The notes below the pieces were generated by a model that saw nothing but the letters and a program-made list of their open reading frames with translations, was not told the origin of the DNA and ran no database searches. 8,358 nucleotides of DNA from SFDP01 sp051891855. GTDB lineage: Bacteria; Bacillota; Clostridia; Lachnospirales; Lachnospiraceae. A program made the position numbers and the translations under genes. Within the stretch, counting starts at the first letter, position 1. The number at the start of each line of letters is the position of its first letter. The DNA lies in the NCBI GenBank assembly GCA_051891855.1, contig JBJFFP010000045.1, forward strand, positions 1-8,358. Reading direction: 5' to 3'. This document shows, piece by piece, positions 1 through 6,069 of the stretch.

Positions 1-148
1 ATGTAAACCCCATCCGAAGCAAGACCAAGCAGAAAGCGACAGGTTTGCCCGACCTGCTTTCAGGTAGGTCGCTTGAGGCTGCTGGCAACAGCAGTCCTAG
101 ATAGATGATCACTCACGACAGAACCCGGCTTATCGTTCCGCTTAATAT
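1..148 (+). ncRNA. rnpB: RNase P RNA, class A, 3' part (5' end outside the window)
   Basis: Catalytic RNA of ribonuclease P, which trims the 5' leader from pre-tRNAs. Only the 3' portion is present. Recognisable parts are the block GTAAACCCCATCCGAAGCAA near 2-21, a 6-bp hairpin CTGCTG/CAGCAG closed by a GNRA tetraloop GCAA (79-94), the segment AGATAGATGATC (99-110), and the near-universal 3' core ACAGAACCCGGCTTATC (118-134) that helps form the P4 region. This order matches the 3' half of E. coli-like (ancestral type A) RNase P RNA rather than the B. subtilis type B fold, which fits Clostridia. The exact 3' end is uncertain, about 143-150, because the P1 partner strand lies upstream of the window. 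A terminator follows at once. Confidence 0.95.
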
Positions 149-154
149 AATGAT

Positions 155-178
155 GGTGGGATAAATCTTTATCCCACC
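155..178 (+). terminator. Intrinsic terminator of rnpB
   Basis: Perfect inverted repeat GGTGGGATAAA / TTTATCCCACC with a two-base centre (in practice a 10-bp stem and a 4-base loop), followed by the T-rich stretch TCTATGTTTTATT. It lies directly after the RNase P RNA. It should separate rnpB transcription from the GTPase operon, although some read-through is possible because no strong promoter is visible between here and the next gene. Confidence 0.85.
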
Positions 179-216
179 TCTATGTTTTATTGAAAAGAAA
201 TAATTGAGAAAAGGAC

Positions 217-247
217 TGCCCCGATGGTGATCAGACACCGGGCGGCA
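217..247 (+). promoter_or_regulatory. Imperfect 5'-leader hairpin just before the ribosome binding site
   Basis: TGCC (217-220) pairs with GGCA (244-247), CC (221-222) with GG (241-242) across a bulged C, and GGTG (226-229) with CACC (236-239) around the loop ATCAGA. The structure ends exactly where the AGGAGG (249-254) of the following GTPase gene begins. It has no U-tract, so it is not a terminator. It may influence translation initiation or mRNA stability, but this is inference. I recognise no riboswitch and no Zur-type operator here. Confidence 0.3.
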
Positions 248-259
248 TAGGAGGAAATT

Positions 260-1342
260 ATGACCAGAATTGATATTATCTCCGGCTTTTTGGGAGCCGG
301 TAAAACAACCTTAATTAAGAAGCTGTTAAAGGAAGCACTGTCAGGAGAAAAGGTGGTTCTGATTGAAAATGAGTTTGGAGAGATTGGAGTAGACGGAGGC
401 TTTTTGAGGGAAGCAGGTATTGAGATTAAGGAGATGAACTCCGGCTGTATCTGCTGCTCTCTGGTAGGAGACTTTGGCACCTCCCTAAAGGAGGTACTGG
501 ATACCTATCAGCCTGAACGTATTTTAATAGAGCCCTCCGGAGTAGGTAAGCTGTCCGATGTGGTGGCTGCAGTGGACAGAGTGGAGGGAGAGCTTCAGAT
601 TAACAGTACGGTGGCAGTGGTGGATGCCTTCAAATGCAAGATGTATATTAAGAATTTCGGTGAGTTTTTTTTAAATCAGATTGAACATGCAGGAACGATT
701 ATTTTAAGCCGTACAGGAAACATCAGTGGGGAAAAGCTGGAAGCGGCAGTGGAATTGATTCGCCGGTATAACCGGGAGGCAACGATTATTACCACACCCT
801 GGGAGGAGCTGGAAGGTAAGGACATTTTGGCCACTATGGAAAAGAAGGTCAATATGGAGTCCGAACTGTTGAAGGAGGTGGAGGCTACTCATCATCATGA
901 GCATAATGAGCATTGTGGCTGTGGGCACCATCATGAGCACGATGAACATTGTGGCTGTGGACACCATCATGAGCATGAACACCACCATCATCACCATGAT
1001 GAGCATTGTGGCTGCGGCTGCCATGACCATGGGCATGAGCATGGCCACGGGCATCACCATGCGGATGAGATCTTTACCAGCTGGGGCAGGGAAACCCCAA
1101 AGACCTATACGAAAAAAGAGATTGAGCAGATTCTGGCGGCTTTGGAGGAAGAGCATACCTATGGTATGGTGTTAAGAGCAAAGGGAATGGTTCAGTCTAA
1201 GGAAGACAGCCAGTGGATTTATTTCGACTATGTTCCCGGGGAAGTTTCTATCAGAGAAGGGAAAGCAGACGTAACCGGCAGGCTTTGTGTTATCGGCTCC
1301 GGATTGAAGGAAGAGAAAATAGGAGAATTATTCGGTGTTTAA
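260..1342 (+). CDS. CobW-like G3E GTPase with a large His/Cys-rich metal-binding insert (360 aa)
   Basis: Putative metallochaperone GTPase of the COG0523/CobW family; such cytosolic proteins bind metals and use GTP hydrolysis to deliver them. Visible motifs are the Walker A GFLGAGKT (residues 9-16), ENEFGE (36-41), the family metal site CICC (63-66) and EPSG (91-94). The usual NKxD base-recognition motif is not seen; SRTG (150-153) stands in its place. Residues 211-267 hold about 29 His and 7 Cys, built from a 12-residue unit HHHEH-N/D-EHCGCG. A CobW C-terminal domain follows, from about residue 285 to the end. Start: ATG with AGGAGG (249-254) five bases upstream. It overlaps the next GTPase gene by 8 bp, implying coupled translation. 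Zinc is the likeliest metal from the family and the His/Cys ligands, but nickel or cobalt cannot be excluded. Confidence 0.9.
   Translation: MTRIDIISGFLGAGKTTLIKKLLKEALSGEKVVLIENEFGEIGVDGGFLREAGIEIKEMNSGCICCSLVGDFGTSLKEVLDTYQPERILIEPSGVGKLSDVVAAVDRVEGELQINSTVAVVDAFKCKMYIKNFGEFFLNQIEHAGTIILSRTGNISGEKLEAAVELIRRYNREATIITTPWEELEGKDILATMEKKVNMESELLKEVEATHHHEHNEHCGCGHHHEHDEHCGCGHHHEHEHHHHHHDEHCGCGCHDHGHEHGHGHHHADEIFTSWGRETPKTYTKKEIEQILAALEEEHTYGMVLRAKGMVQSKEDSQWIYFDYVPGEVSIREGKADVTGRLCVIGSGLKEEKIGELFGV
890..1060 (+). repeat. Tandem 36-bp coding repeats encoding HHHEH-x-EHCGCG units
   Basis: Two clear copies of a 36-bp unit (890-925, 926-961) and a third, expanded copy with an internal His run (from 962) encode the His/Cys-rich insert of the GTPase. 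A diverged HDHGHEHGHGHHH tail ends at 1060. Codons alternate CAT and CAC, so the protein repeat is better conserved than the DNA. Such arrays change length easily by slippage, and copy number probably varies between strains (inference). Confidence 0.85.
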
Positions 1343-2285
1343 AAAGAAAGAGGACAGAATCCCTGTATACCTGATCAACGGCTTTCTGGAGAGCGGAAAG
1401 ACTGAATTTATTACCTTTACCATAAGCCAGCCCTATTTTAAAAGTAAGGGAAAGACTCTGCTTTTGGTTTGTGAAGAAGGGGAAATTGATTATGATGCAG
1501 GTCTGTTAAAGCAGACGAAAACCTTTATGGAGATAATTGAAGAGGAAGAGGGTTTTAATCCGGCACATCTGATGGAGCTGGAGCAGAAATACCGTCCGGA
1601 CAGAATCATTATCGAATACAATGGTATGTGGAGCATGAAGGATATGGTATTGCCCGGACATTGGAGCCTTGAGCAGCAGATTACCAATATTGATGCCAGA
1701 AGCTTTCCCATGTACTACACCAATATGAAATCCATGGTAGCAGAGATGGTAAGGAACTCAGAGCTGATTATTTTTAATCGCTGTGACAATATTAAGGAGC
1801 TGAGTAATTATAAGCGTAACGTGAAGGCGGTTAATCCGAGAGCGGAAATCGTCTTTGAGGATGCAAACGGTGAAATTAATGAGCTGATGGAAGAGGAGCT
1901 TCCTTATGATCTGAACCAGCCGATAATCGAACTGGATGATTTGGGCTTTGGTATCTGGTATCTGGACAGCCTGGATCACCTGGAGCGATACGAGGGAAAG
2001 CAGGTAAGCTTTGTGGCCCAGGTTTTAAAGCCAAGGTCTTTTCCTAAGGACTATTTTGTTCCCGGCAGGCTGGCTATGACCTGCTGTGCGGATGACATGG
2101 CTTTTCTGGGCTTTGCCTGTGAATACGCGGCCACAGATGAACTTAAGGAAAAAAGCTGGGTGAAGGTTACGGCAGCAGTGGCAAAGGAGTATTGGCCGGA
2201 TTATGAAGGAGAAGGACCGGTGCTTCATGGGATTAAGGTAGAGACTGTAGAAGAGCCTGAGAATCCCATTATCAGCTTCACCTGA
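1335..2285 (+). CDS. P-loop G3E-type GTPase with DUF1980/TIGR03943-like C-terminal domain (316 aa)
   Basis: Second CobW-like GTPase. The N-terminal part has a P-loop GFLESGKT (16-23) and an NRCD motif (148-151) matching NKxD, so nucleotide binding looks intact. The family CxCC metal site is absent; CEEGE (46-50) sits near where ENEFGE occurs in the upstream paralogue. Residues about 205-316 resemble the DUF1980/TIGR03943 (YcgQ-like) domain, with FVPGRLAMTCCADDMAFLGF (241-260) as the most telling stretch: an Arg, a Cys pair (250-251) and a further Cys (262). The start is GTG at 1335, inside the end of the upstream gene, with AGGAG (1321-1325) nine bases before it; no ATG fits better. The overlap suggests equal production of the two GTPases, perhaps as partners in metal delivery. 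The domain assignment is from memory of family patterns. Confidence 0.8.
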   Translation: MFKKKEDRIPVYLINGFLESGKTEFITFTISQPYFKSKGKTLLLVCEEGEIDYDAGLLKQTKTFMEIIEEEEGFNPAHLMELEQKYRPDRIIIEYNGMWSMKDMVLPGHWSLEQQITNIDARSFPMYYTNMKSMVAEMVRNSELIIFNRCDNIKELSNYKRNVKAVNPRAEIVFEDANGEINELMEEELPYDLNQPIIELDDLGFGIWYLDSLDHLERYEGKQVSFVAQVLKPRSFPKDYFVPGRLAMTCCADDMAFLGFACEYAATDELKEKSWVKVTAAVAKEYWPDYEGEGPVLHGIKVETVEEPENPIISFT

Positions 2286-2322
2286 GCATATGATACCGGA
2301 TGAAGGACAGTTTTGAGACGAA

Positions 2323-3081
2323 ATGGATAAGGAAGATTTACTCTTACAAAAAAGAATACAGGAGCTGGCAGAGCGCTCTTATGGTCAGGGAGTCTATACC
2401 TTTACCGATTTTCTTTCTCTGCCTCAGCTGGACCTGTGCTTAAGCATGGAAAATCAGCTGCGGTATGCAGGAATGACTCTTTTTGGAGGAACAGCTGAGT
2501 GCGATCGAAAAATTATAAGATTCGGTAATGCTGAAGGGTTGGGCTACGAGGAGCCTTTTCCCATTGCCTGTCTTGCCATTGAGCCCTTGGCAGAAAAATT
2601 TGCCATAGAGCTGACTCATCGGGACTACCTTGGAGCCTTGATGAATCTGGGAATCCAAAGGGAAAATTTAGGAGATATTTTTGTTCAGGGGAAAAAGGCA
2701 TGGCTGTTTTGCCTGGAGAGGATAGCTCCCTTTATTAGAAAAGAGCTGACACAGGTGGGCCGTAATCCGGTAAAGATTTCTCAGGTGGAGGTTCCTAAAC
2801 AATTACTCCATCGGGAGAAGAAGGAGGTAAATATTCTGGCTTCCTCTGCCCGACTGGATGGGATTATTGCAAAGCAGTACCATTTTTCCAGAAGCCAGAG
2901 TCTGGAATTATTCCGCAGTAAAAAAATCTATGTTAACGGCAGGTTGTGTGAGAGTAGCAGTTATCCCTTAAAGGAGGGGGATACAGTCAGTATCCGCGGC
3001 TTTGGAAAATTTCAATTTGAGGGAATTGCATATGAGACCAAAAAAGGAAAGTTTTCCTATCGTATAGGAGTATACCAATGA
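2323..3081 (+). CDS. ylmH: YlmH-family S4 RNA-binding protein (252 aa)
   Basis: Cytosolic RNA-binding protein of the YlmH family, which acts with the ribosome; Bacillus YlmH is linked to ribosome-associated quality control. An N-terminal RRM-like region of about 160 residues contains the characteristic HRDYLGALMNLGIQRENLGD (99-118). An S4 domain spans about 177-227, including SRSQSLELFRSKKIYVNG (189-206) and the LKEGDTVSIRG end (216-226). The length is normal for the family. Start: ATG at 2323; the upstream sequence has only a weak Shine-Dalgarno (GGA at 2305-2307 is too far), so initiation may depend on translation from the GTPase gene 37 bp upstream. Unlike the common arrangement, it is not next to divIVA or the sepF/ylm cell-division genes. 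Its stop overlaps the start of the next gene (ATGA). Confidence 0.9.
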   Translation: MDKEDLLLQKRIQELAERSYGQGVYTFTDFLSLPQLDLCLSMENQLRYAGMTLFGGTAECDRKIIRFGNAEGLGYEEPFPIACLAIEPLAEKFAIELTHRDYLGALMNLGIQRENLGDIFVQGKKAWLFCLERIAPFIRKELTQVGRNPVKISQVEVPKQLLHREKKEVNILASSARLDGIIAKQYHFSRSQSLELFRSKKIYVNGRLCESSSYPLKEGDTVSIRGFGKFQFEGIAYETKKGKFSYRIGVYQ

Positions 3082-3887
3082 ATTTAAATTACACATGGAT
3101 ACAGTGGATGTTTTTCTTTCATTTTTACTGCTTCTTTGGTTGGTGCTTTGAATCCACTTATGTAAGCATTAAGGAGAAAAAGCCGGTTAACCGCGGGTTT
3201 ATGCGGGGACCCTTTTTACCCCTGTACGGAACAGGAGCCCTGATGATGCTGATTGTTTCTGCGCCTTTTCAGGAAAATCTGCTGTTGACCTACATAGCCG
3301 GCTGTATAGGAGCCACTGTATTGGAATATGTCACAGGTGTGGTTATGGAAGCCCTGTTTAAGGTACGCTACTGGGATTACTCCGACCAGCCCTTTAATTT
3401 TCAGGGTTATATTTGCCTGGGATCCTCTCTGGCCTGGGGGATACTTACCATTTTAATGACAAGATTCGTTCATCAGCCCATAGAGAATTTTGTACTGGCT
3501 ATCCCGGAAGGGATTTTGACTGCAGTGACGATGGTGATCAGCCTGGTTATTGTGGTGGATTTCACCATTTCCTTCAAGGCGGCAATGGACCTTCGGGATG
3601 TATTGGTGGCTATGGAGGAGGCCCGGAAAGAGATGCAGCGTCTGCGGAAGCGTGTGGATGTAATGATTGCCGTATCTGAGCAGGCTAAGGAAGAATGGAA
3701 GCAGGAAAGAGAGACGAAGGCAGAGCTGCTGGCCGGTCGTATAGAGGAGAAGCTAAACCTGTTCCATAAGAAAAACCTGCAGTTCAGGGCAATTCTGAAA
3801 GGCAACCCTACATTAAGATCAGAGAAATTTAAGGAAGCCCTGGAGGAGCTGAAGATGACCCTGGAGGAACATAAGAAAAAGCAGTGA
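3078..3887 (+). CDS. PF06541 (CmpB-type, 'putative ABC transporter permease') membrane protein with coiled-coil tail (269 aa)
   Basis: Integral membrane protein of a poorly characterised Firmicutes family often labelled ABC-transporter type IV. Its function is not established, and no ATPase gene lies nearby to support a transporter role. About five hydrophobic segments are visible (roughly 8-26, 45-62, 68-90, 112-129, 143-166). Family marks include FFGWCFEST (19-27), NRGFMRGPFLPLYGTG (38-53), EYVTG (83-87) and WDYSDQPFNFQGYICLG (99-115). From about 168 the protein is charged and helical, with Glu/Lys/Arg heptad-like spacing, and probably forms a cytoplasmic coiled coil of about 65 residues plus a Lys-rich tail. 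ATG start with AGGAG (3066-3070) seven bases upstream; it overlaps the ylmH stop by 4 bp, so the two are translationally coupled. Confidence 0.85.
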   Translation: MNLNYTWIQWMFFFHFYCFFGWCFESTYVSIKEKKPVNRGFMRGPFLPLYGTGALMMLIVSAPFQENLLLTYIAGCIGATVLEYVTGVVMEALFKVRYWDYSDQPFNFQGYICLGSSLAWGILTILMTRFVHQPIENFVLAIPEGILTAVTMVISLVIVVDFTISFKAAMDLRDVLVAMEEARKEMQRLRKRVDVMIAVSEQAKEEWKQERETKAELLAGRIEEKLNLFHKKNLQFRAILKGNPTLRSEKFKEALEELKMTLEEHKKKQ

Positions 3888-3892
3888 AATGT

Positions 3893-3930
3893 GGCTGCAG
3901 GAACGGTAGGATTTTACCGTTTCTACAGCC
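3893..3930 (+). terminator. Hairpin between convergent genes, probable terminator
   Basis: A 16-bp stem with one C-A mismatch and one G-U pair (left arm 3893-3908, loop GGATTT, right arm 3915-3930) lies six bases after the stop of the PF06541 gene. The following sequence TAATTAATTAT is A/T-rich but not a clean U-tract. The pyrI gene ends on the other strand at 3955, so the hairpin may serve both directions. Stem strength and position are convincing; the termination mechanism is less so. Confidence 0.6.
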
Positions 3931-3954
3931 TAATTAATTATCGGCTCTATGGAA

Positions 3955-4395
3955 TCAGATAATCAGGGAATGCTTATCAAACTTTTCCTCACAGTATTTG
4001 CAGCGATAGATTTCCTTTTTCTCATCAGAGAGAGTGAAAATGTGGGGAAGCTCCTGCTCAATGGAGGTAATGCAGCGGGGATTCTTACACTTCATGACGT
4101 TTTTGATCTCCCGGGGAAGTATCAGCCCCTTTTTCTCTACGATTTCTCCGTTTTTGATTACGTTCACGGTAATATTATGGTCAATGACGGCAAGAACATC
4201 CATATCCATTTTTTCAATATTGCATTCTACCTTTAACAAATCCTTTTTTCCCATTTTATTGCTTTTGGCATTTTTGATAATGGCTACAGTACAATCCAGC
4301 TTGTCCAGCTGCAGATGATGATAGATGGACAGGCTCTTTCCGGAGGGAATATGATCCAGAACGAAGCCTTCTTCAATTTTTCCGATATTTAACAT
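3955..4395 (-). CDS. pyrI: Aspartate carbamoyltransferase regulatory chain (146 aa)
   Basis: Regulatory subunit of aspartate transcarbamoylase; it binds nucleotide effectors and joins catalytic trimers into the allosteric holoenzyme. The C-terminal zinc domain is intact: C103-x4-C108-x23-C132-x2-C135, the same spacing as in E. coli PyrI. The N-terminal allosteric domain is recognisable, with EEGFVLDHIPSGK (8-20) and NAKSNKMGKKDLLKVE (42-57). Length is close to the usual 150. The ATG start has GGAGG (4403-4407) seven bases upstream, and the gene overlaps the end of pyrB by 7 bp, so the two chains are made from one mRNA with coupled translation. Its presence implies the B2I-type, allosterically regulated enzyme rather than the free catalytic trimer of Bacillus. 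Confidence 0.97.
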   Translation of the reverse strand: MLNIGKIEEGFVLDHIPSGKSLSIYHHLQLDKLDCTVAIIKNAKSNKMGKKDLLKVECNIEKMDMDVLAVIDHNITVNVIKNGEIVEKKGLILPREIKNVMKCKNPRCITSIEQELPHIFTLSDEKKEIYRCKYCEEKFDKHSLII

Positions 4396-5312
4396 GGGGA
4401 TACCTCCTGTTCAAGTAAAGTTAAAATCAGAGCCATACGGACATAAACACCATATTGTACCTGCTTGAAATAGGCGGCTCTGGGATCATTATCCACCTCT
4501 ATGGAAATTTCATTTACCCTGGGCAGAGGATGGAGAACCAGCATGTCTTCCTTTGCCAGAGCCATTTTTTCTTTATCCAGAATATAGAAATCCTTCAGAC
4601 GGATATAATCCTGCTCATTGAAAAAGCGTTCTCTTTGTACCCGGGTCATATACAGCAGATCCAGCTGGGGCATAACCTCCTCCAGACGAATTACCTCCTC
4701 AAAGTAAATCTCCTTTTCCTTCAGCATTTCCGTAATATAATCCGGAATCTTCAGCTCTTCGGGAGAAATGAAAACGAACTTGATATTGGAATAACGCACC
4801 AGGGCATTGATCAGAGAATGTACGGTACGCCCGAATTTCAAATCTCCGCAAAGACCGATGGTAAAGCTGTCCAATCGTCCCTTTAAAGACCGAATGGTCA
4901 AAAGGTCGGTGAGTGTCTGGGTAGGATGCTGATGGCCGCCGTCACCGGCATTGATGACCGGAATGGATGCAGCCATGGAAGCTACCATAGAAGAACCTTC
5001 CTTAGGATGGCGCATGGCACAGATATGAGAATAGCAGGATATGGTCCGCATGGTGTCGGCTACACTCTCTCCTTTTGCGGCAGAAGAGGAGCCGGCATCG
5101 GAAAAGCCCAGAACCTGTCCTCCCAGCTGCAGCATGGCCGACTCAAAGCTTAAACGGGTACGGGTACTGGGCTCATAAAAGCAGGTAGCCAGAATTTTTC
5201 CATCACAGGCATGGGCATATTTAGCGGGATTTCGCTCAATGTCACCGGCCAGATCAAAGAGCCGGTTAAGCTCCTCTACGGTGAAGTCTAAAGGGGTCAT
5301 TAAATGTCGCAT
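4389..5312 (-). CDS. pyrB: Aspartate carbamoyltransferase catalytic chain (307 aa)
   Basis: Catalyses carbamoyl phosphate + L-aspartate to N-carbamoyl-L-aspartate, the committed step of de novo pyrimidine synthesis, in the cytosol as trimers held together by PyrI. The carbamoyl phosphate loop FYEPSTRTRLSFESA (45-59), the 80s loop SSSAAKGES (75-83, Lys80), RHPKEGS (101-107), GHQHPTQTLTD (126-136), GRTVHS (161-166), TRVQRERF (223-230) and HPLPRVNEI (261-269) are all present, so every expected active-site element can be seen. Length is full for the family. The ATG start at 5312 has GGAGG (5319-5323) six bases upstream. A promoter lies just upstream with a leader of only about 25 nt, too short for a PyrR-type attenuator. 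No other pyr gene is present in the window. Confidence 0.98.
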   Translation of the reverse strand: MRHLMTPLDFTVEELNRLFDLAGDIERNPAKYAHACDGKILATCFYEPSTRTRLSFESAMLQLGGQVLGFSDAGSSSAAKGESVADTMRTISCYSHICAMRHPKEGSSMVASMAASIPVINAGDGGHQHPTQTLTDLLTIRSLKGRLDSFTIGLCGDLKFGRTVHSLINALVRYSNIKFVFISPEELKIPDYITEMLKEKEIYFEEVIRLEEVMPQLDLLYMTRVQRERFFNEQDYIRLKDFYILDKEKMALAKEDMLVLHPLPRVNEISIEVDNDPRAAYFKQVQYGVYVRMALILTLLEQEVSPC

Positions 5313-5336
5313 AGATTACCTCCGTTTTTATGCTGA

Positions 5337-5366
5337 TTCATAGAAATTAAAAGGGATAAATGACAA
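5337..5366 (-). promoter_or_regulatory. Predicted sigma-A promoter of pyrBI
   Basis: On the minus strand, -35 TTGTCA (5361-5366, 5/6 match to consensus), an 18-base spacer and -10 TATGAA (5337-5342, 4/6 match) lead to a start roughly 25 bases before the pyrB ATG. It lies between the nitroreductase terminator hairpin and pyrB, where a separate promoter would be needed. Prediction by eye only. Confidence 0.5.
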
Positions 5367-5373
5367 AGAAGTA

Positions 5374-5394
5374 GCTGCCACAAAATGTGACAGC
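5374..5394 (-). terminator. Intrinsic terminator of the nitroreductase gene
   Basis: Read on the minus strand, GCTGTCAC and GTGGCAGC form an 8-bp stem (one G-U pair) around the loop ATTTT, followed by TACTTCTTTGTCATTT, a moderately T-rich run. It starts eight bases past the nitroreductase stop and lies directly upstream of the pyrB promoter, so it insulates pyrBI from the upstream gene. Confidence 0.65.
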
Positions 5395-5401
5395 CATAGC
5401 A

Positions 5402-5944
5402 TTAACTTCTGTAGGACAATAATTCCTCTACAGTTTTTCTCCTGGGGCACTTGGGTTCTTCATCCGGATAGCCTACAGGCATCAGGGCAACCAGCTCCTG
5501 TCCTTCAGGAATGTTTAACAGAGAAGACAGCTTCTCCTGGTCAAAAATACCTAATACAACGGTTCCAAGACCCTGCTCATGACAGGCAAGAGCAAAGCTC
5601 TGGGATGCAATCCCCACATCAAACATCTGCCAGCCTCCCTCTCTTACGGTAGAATAGGAGCCATCCCTCTCAAAGCCGCTGCGCCCGGTTACCATACAAA
5701 GGGCAACCACCATGGGAGCACCGGCGGTAATGGTACCATTATTAGGCCACGCATCAAAGCATTCTCTGGCAATCCGATCCTTAAGCTCACCTTCAACAGC
5801 TATGTAACGGGTAATCTGGGTGTGCTTCCAGCTGGGGGAATAGGATGCAGTCTCAATAATACCCTCTAAAAGAGCATGATCGACAGGGGTATCCTTAAAT
5901 TTACGAACACTACGTCTGGTTAAAATACAATCTTTTGCAGTCAT
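5402..5944 (-). CDS. Nitroreductase-family FMN-dependent oxidoreductase (180 aa)
   Basis: Small flavin enzyme of the nitroreductase superfamily; such proteins reduce nitro compounds, quinones or flavins with NAD(P)H. The physiological substrate here is unknown. Family marks are the N-terminal RRSVRKFKDTPV (FMN phosphate contact), the SYSPSWKHTQ loop, the mid-protein helix region with DVGIASQSFALACHEQGLGT, and the GYPDEEP loop near the end. Start: an in-frame GTG at 5956 would add four residues (MEVF), but its bases overlap the GGAGG ribosome binding site (5950-5954) that sits five bases before ATG 5944; I therefore choose 5944. A single-gene unit: its own promoter upstream, a terminator downstream. 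It is divergent from the bPH2 gene. Confidence 0.9.
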   Translation of the reverse strand: MTAKDCILTRRSVRKFKDTPVDHALLEGIIETASYSPSWKHTQITRYIAVEGELKDRIARECFDAWPNNGTITAGAPMVVALCMVTGRSGFERDGSYSTVREGGWQMFDVGIASQSFALACHEQGLGTVVLGIFDQEKLSSLLNIPEGQELVALMPVGYPDEEPKCPRRKTVEELLSYRS

Positions 5945-5974
5945 AAATACCTCCACTTTCTTTTGGCTGAAAAC

Positions 5975-6003
5975 ATTCTAACATAAACACAGTTTTCTTG
6001 CAA
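5975..6003 (-). promoter_or_regulatory. Predicted promoter of the nitroreductase gene
   Basis: Minus strand: -35 TTGCAA (5998-6003), a 17-base spacer and -10 TAGAAT (5975-5980, 5/6 match). The predicted RNA start near 5968 gives a short leader with GGAGG before ATG 5944. The -35 hexamer is palindromic and also serves the divergent promoter. Confidence 0.6.
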
Positions 6004-6026
6004 TAAGCAGGTAAATACAGTACAAT
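5998..6026 (+). promoter_or_regulatory. Predicted promoter of the bPH2 gene
   Basis: Plus strand: -35 TTGCAA (5998-6003), a 17-base spacer and -10 TACAAT (6021-6026, 5/6 match). The -10 overlaps the upstream ATG at 6025, which rules that codon out as the translation start and supports the ATG at 6070. The -35 hexamer is shared with the divergent nitroreductase promoter. Confidence 0.6.
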
Positions 6027-6069
6027 GAGAAAAATAGGAAAAACGGATTTTTGGGAAGGGAGAGAAGGT

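Noticed and set aside
890..1060. Repeat block as a possible CRISPR-like array
   Set aside because: The repeats are adjacent with no unique spacers, vary at third codon positions and stay in frame with the GTPase; they are coding repeats.
704..1156. Minus-strand open frame of 150 codons rich in Met, opposite the His-rich insert
   Set aside because: CAT codons for His read as ATG on the other strand, which creates the Met-rich appearance and keeps the frame open. No ribosome binding site or family pattern; it is a shadow of the GTPase gene.
4034..5153. Plus-strand open frames within the pyrI-pyrB region
   Set aside because: They lie opposite two clearly identified genes, have no family resemblance and lack ribosome binding sites.
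5945..5956. GTG start adding four residues to the nitroreductase
   Set aside because: The codons coincide with the GGAGG ribosome binding site that is ideally placed for the ATG at 5944.
6025..6069. Upstream ATG giving a 142-residue bPH2 protein
   Set aside because: This ATG lies within the predicted -10 TACAAT and has no ribosome binding site. The ATG at 6070 has one, and the bPH2 pattern starts after it.
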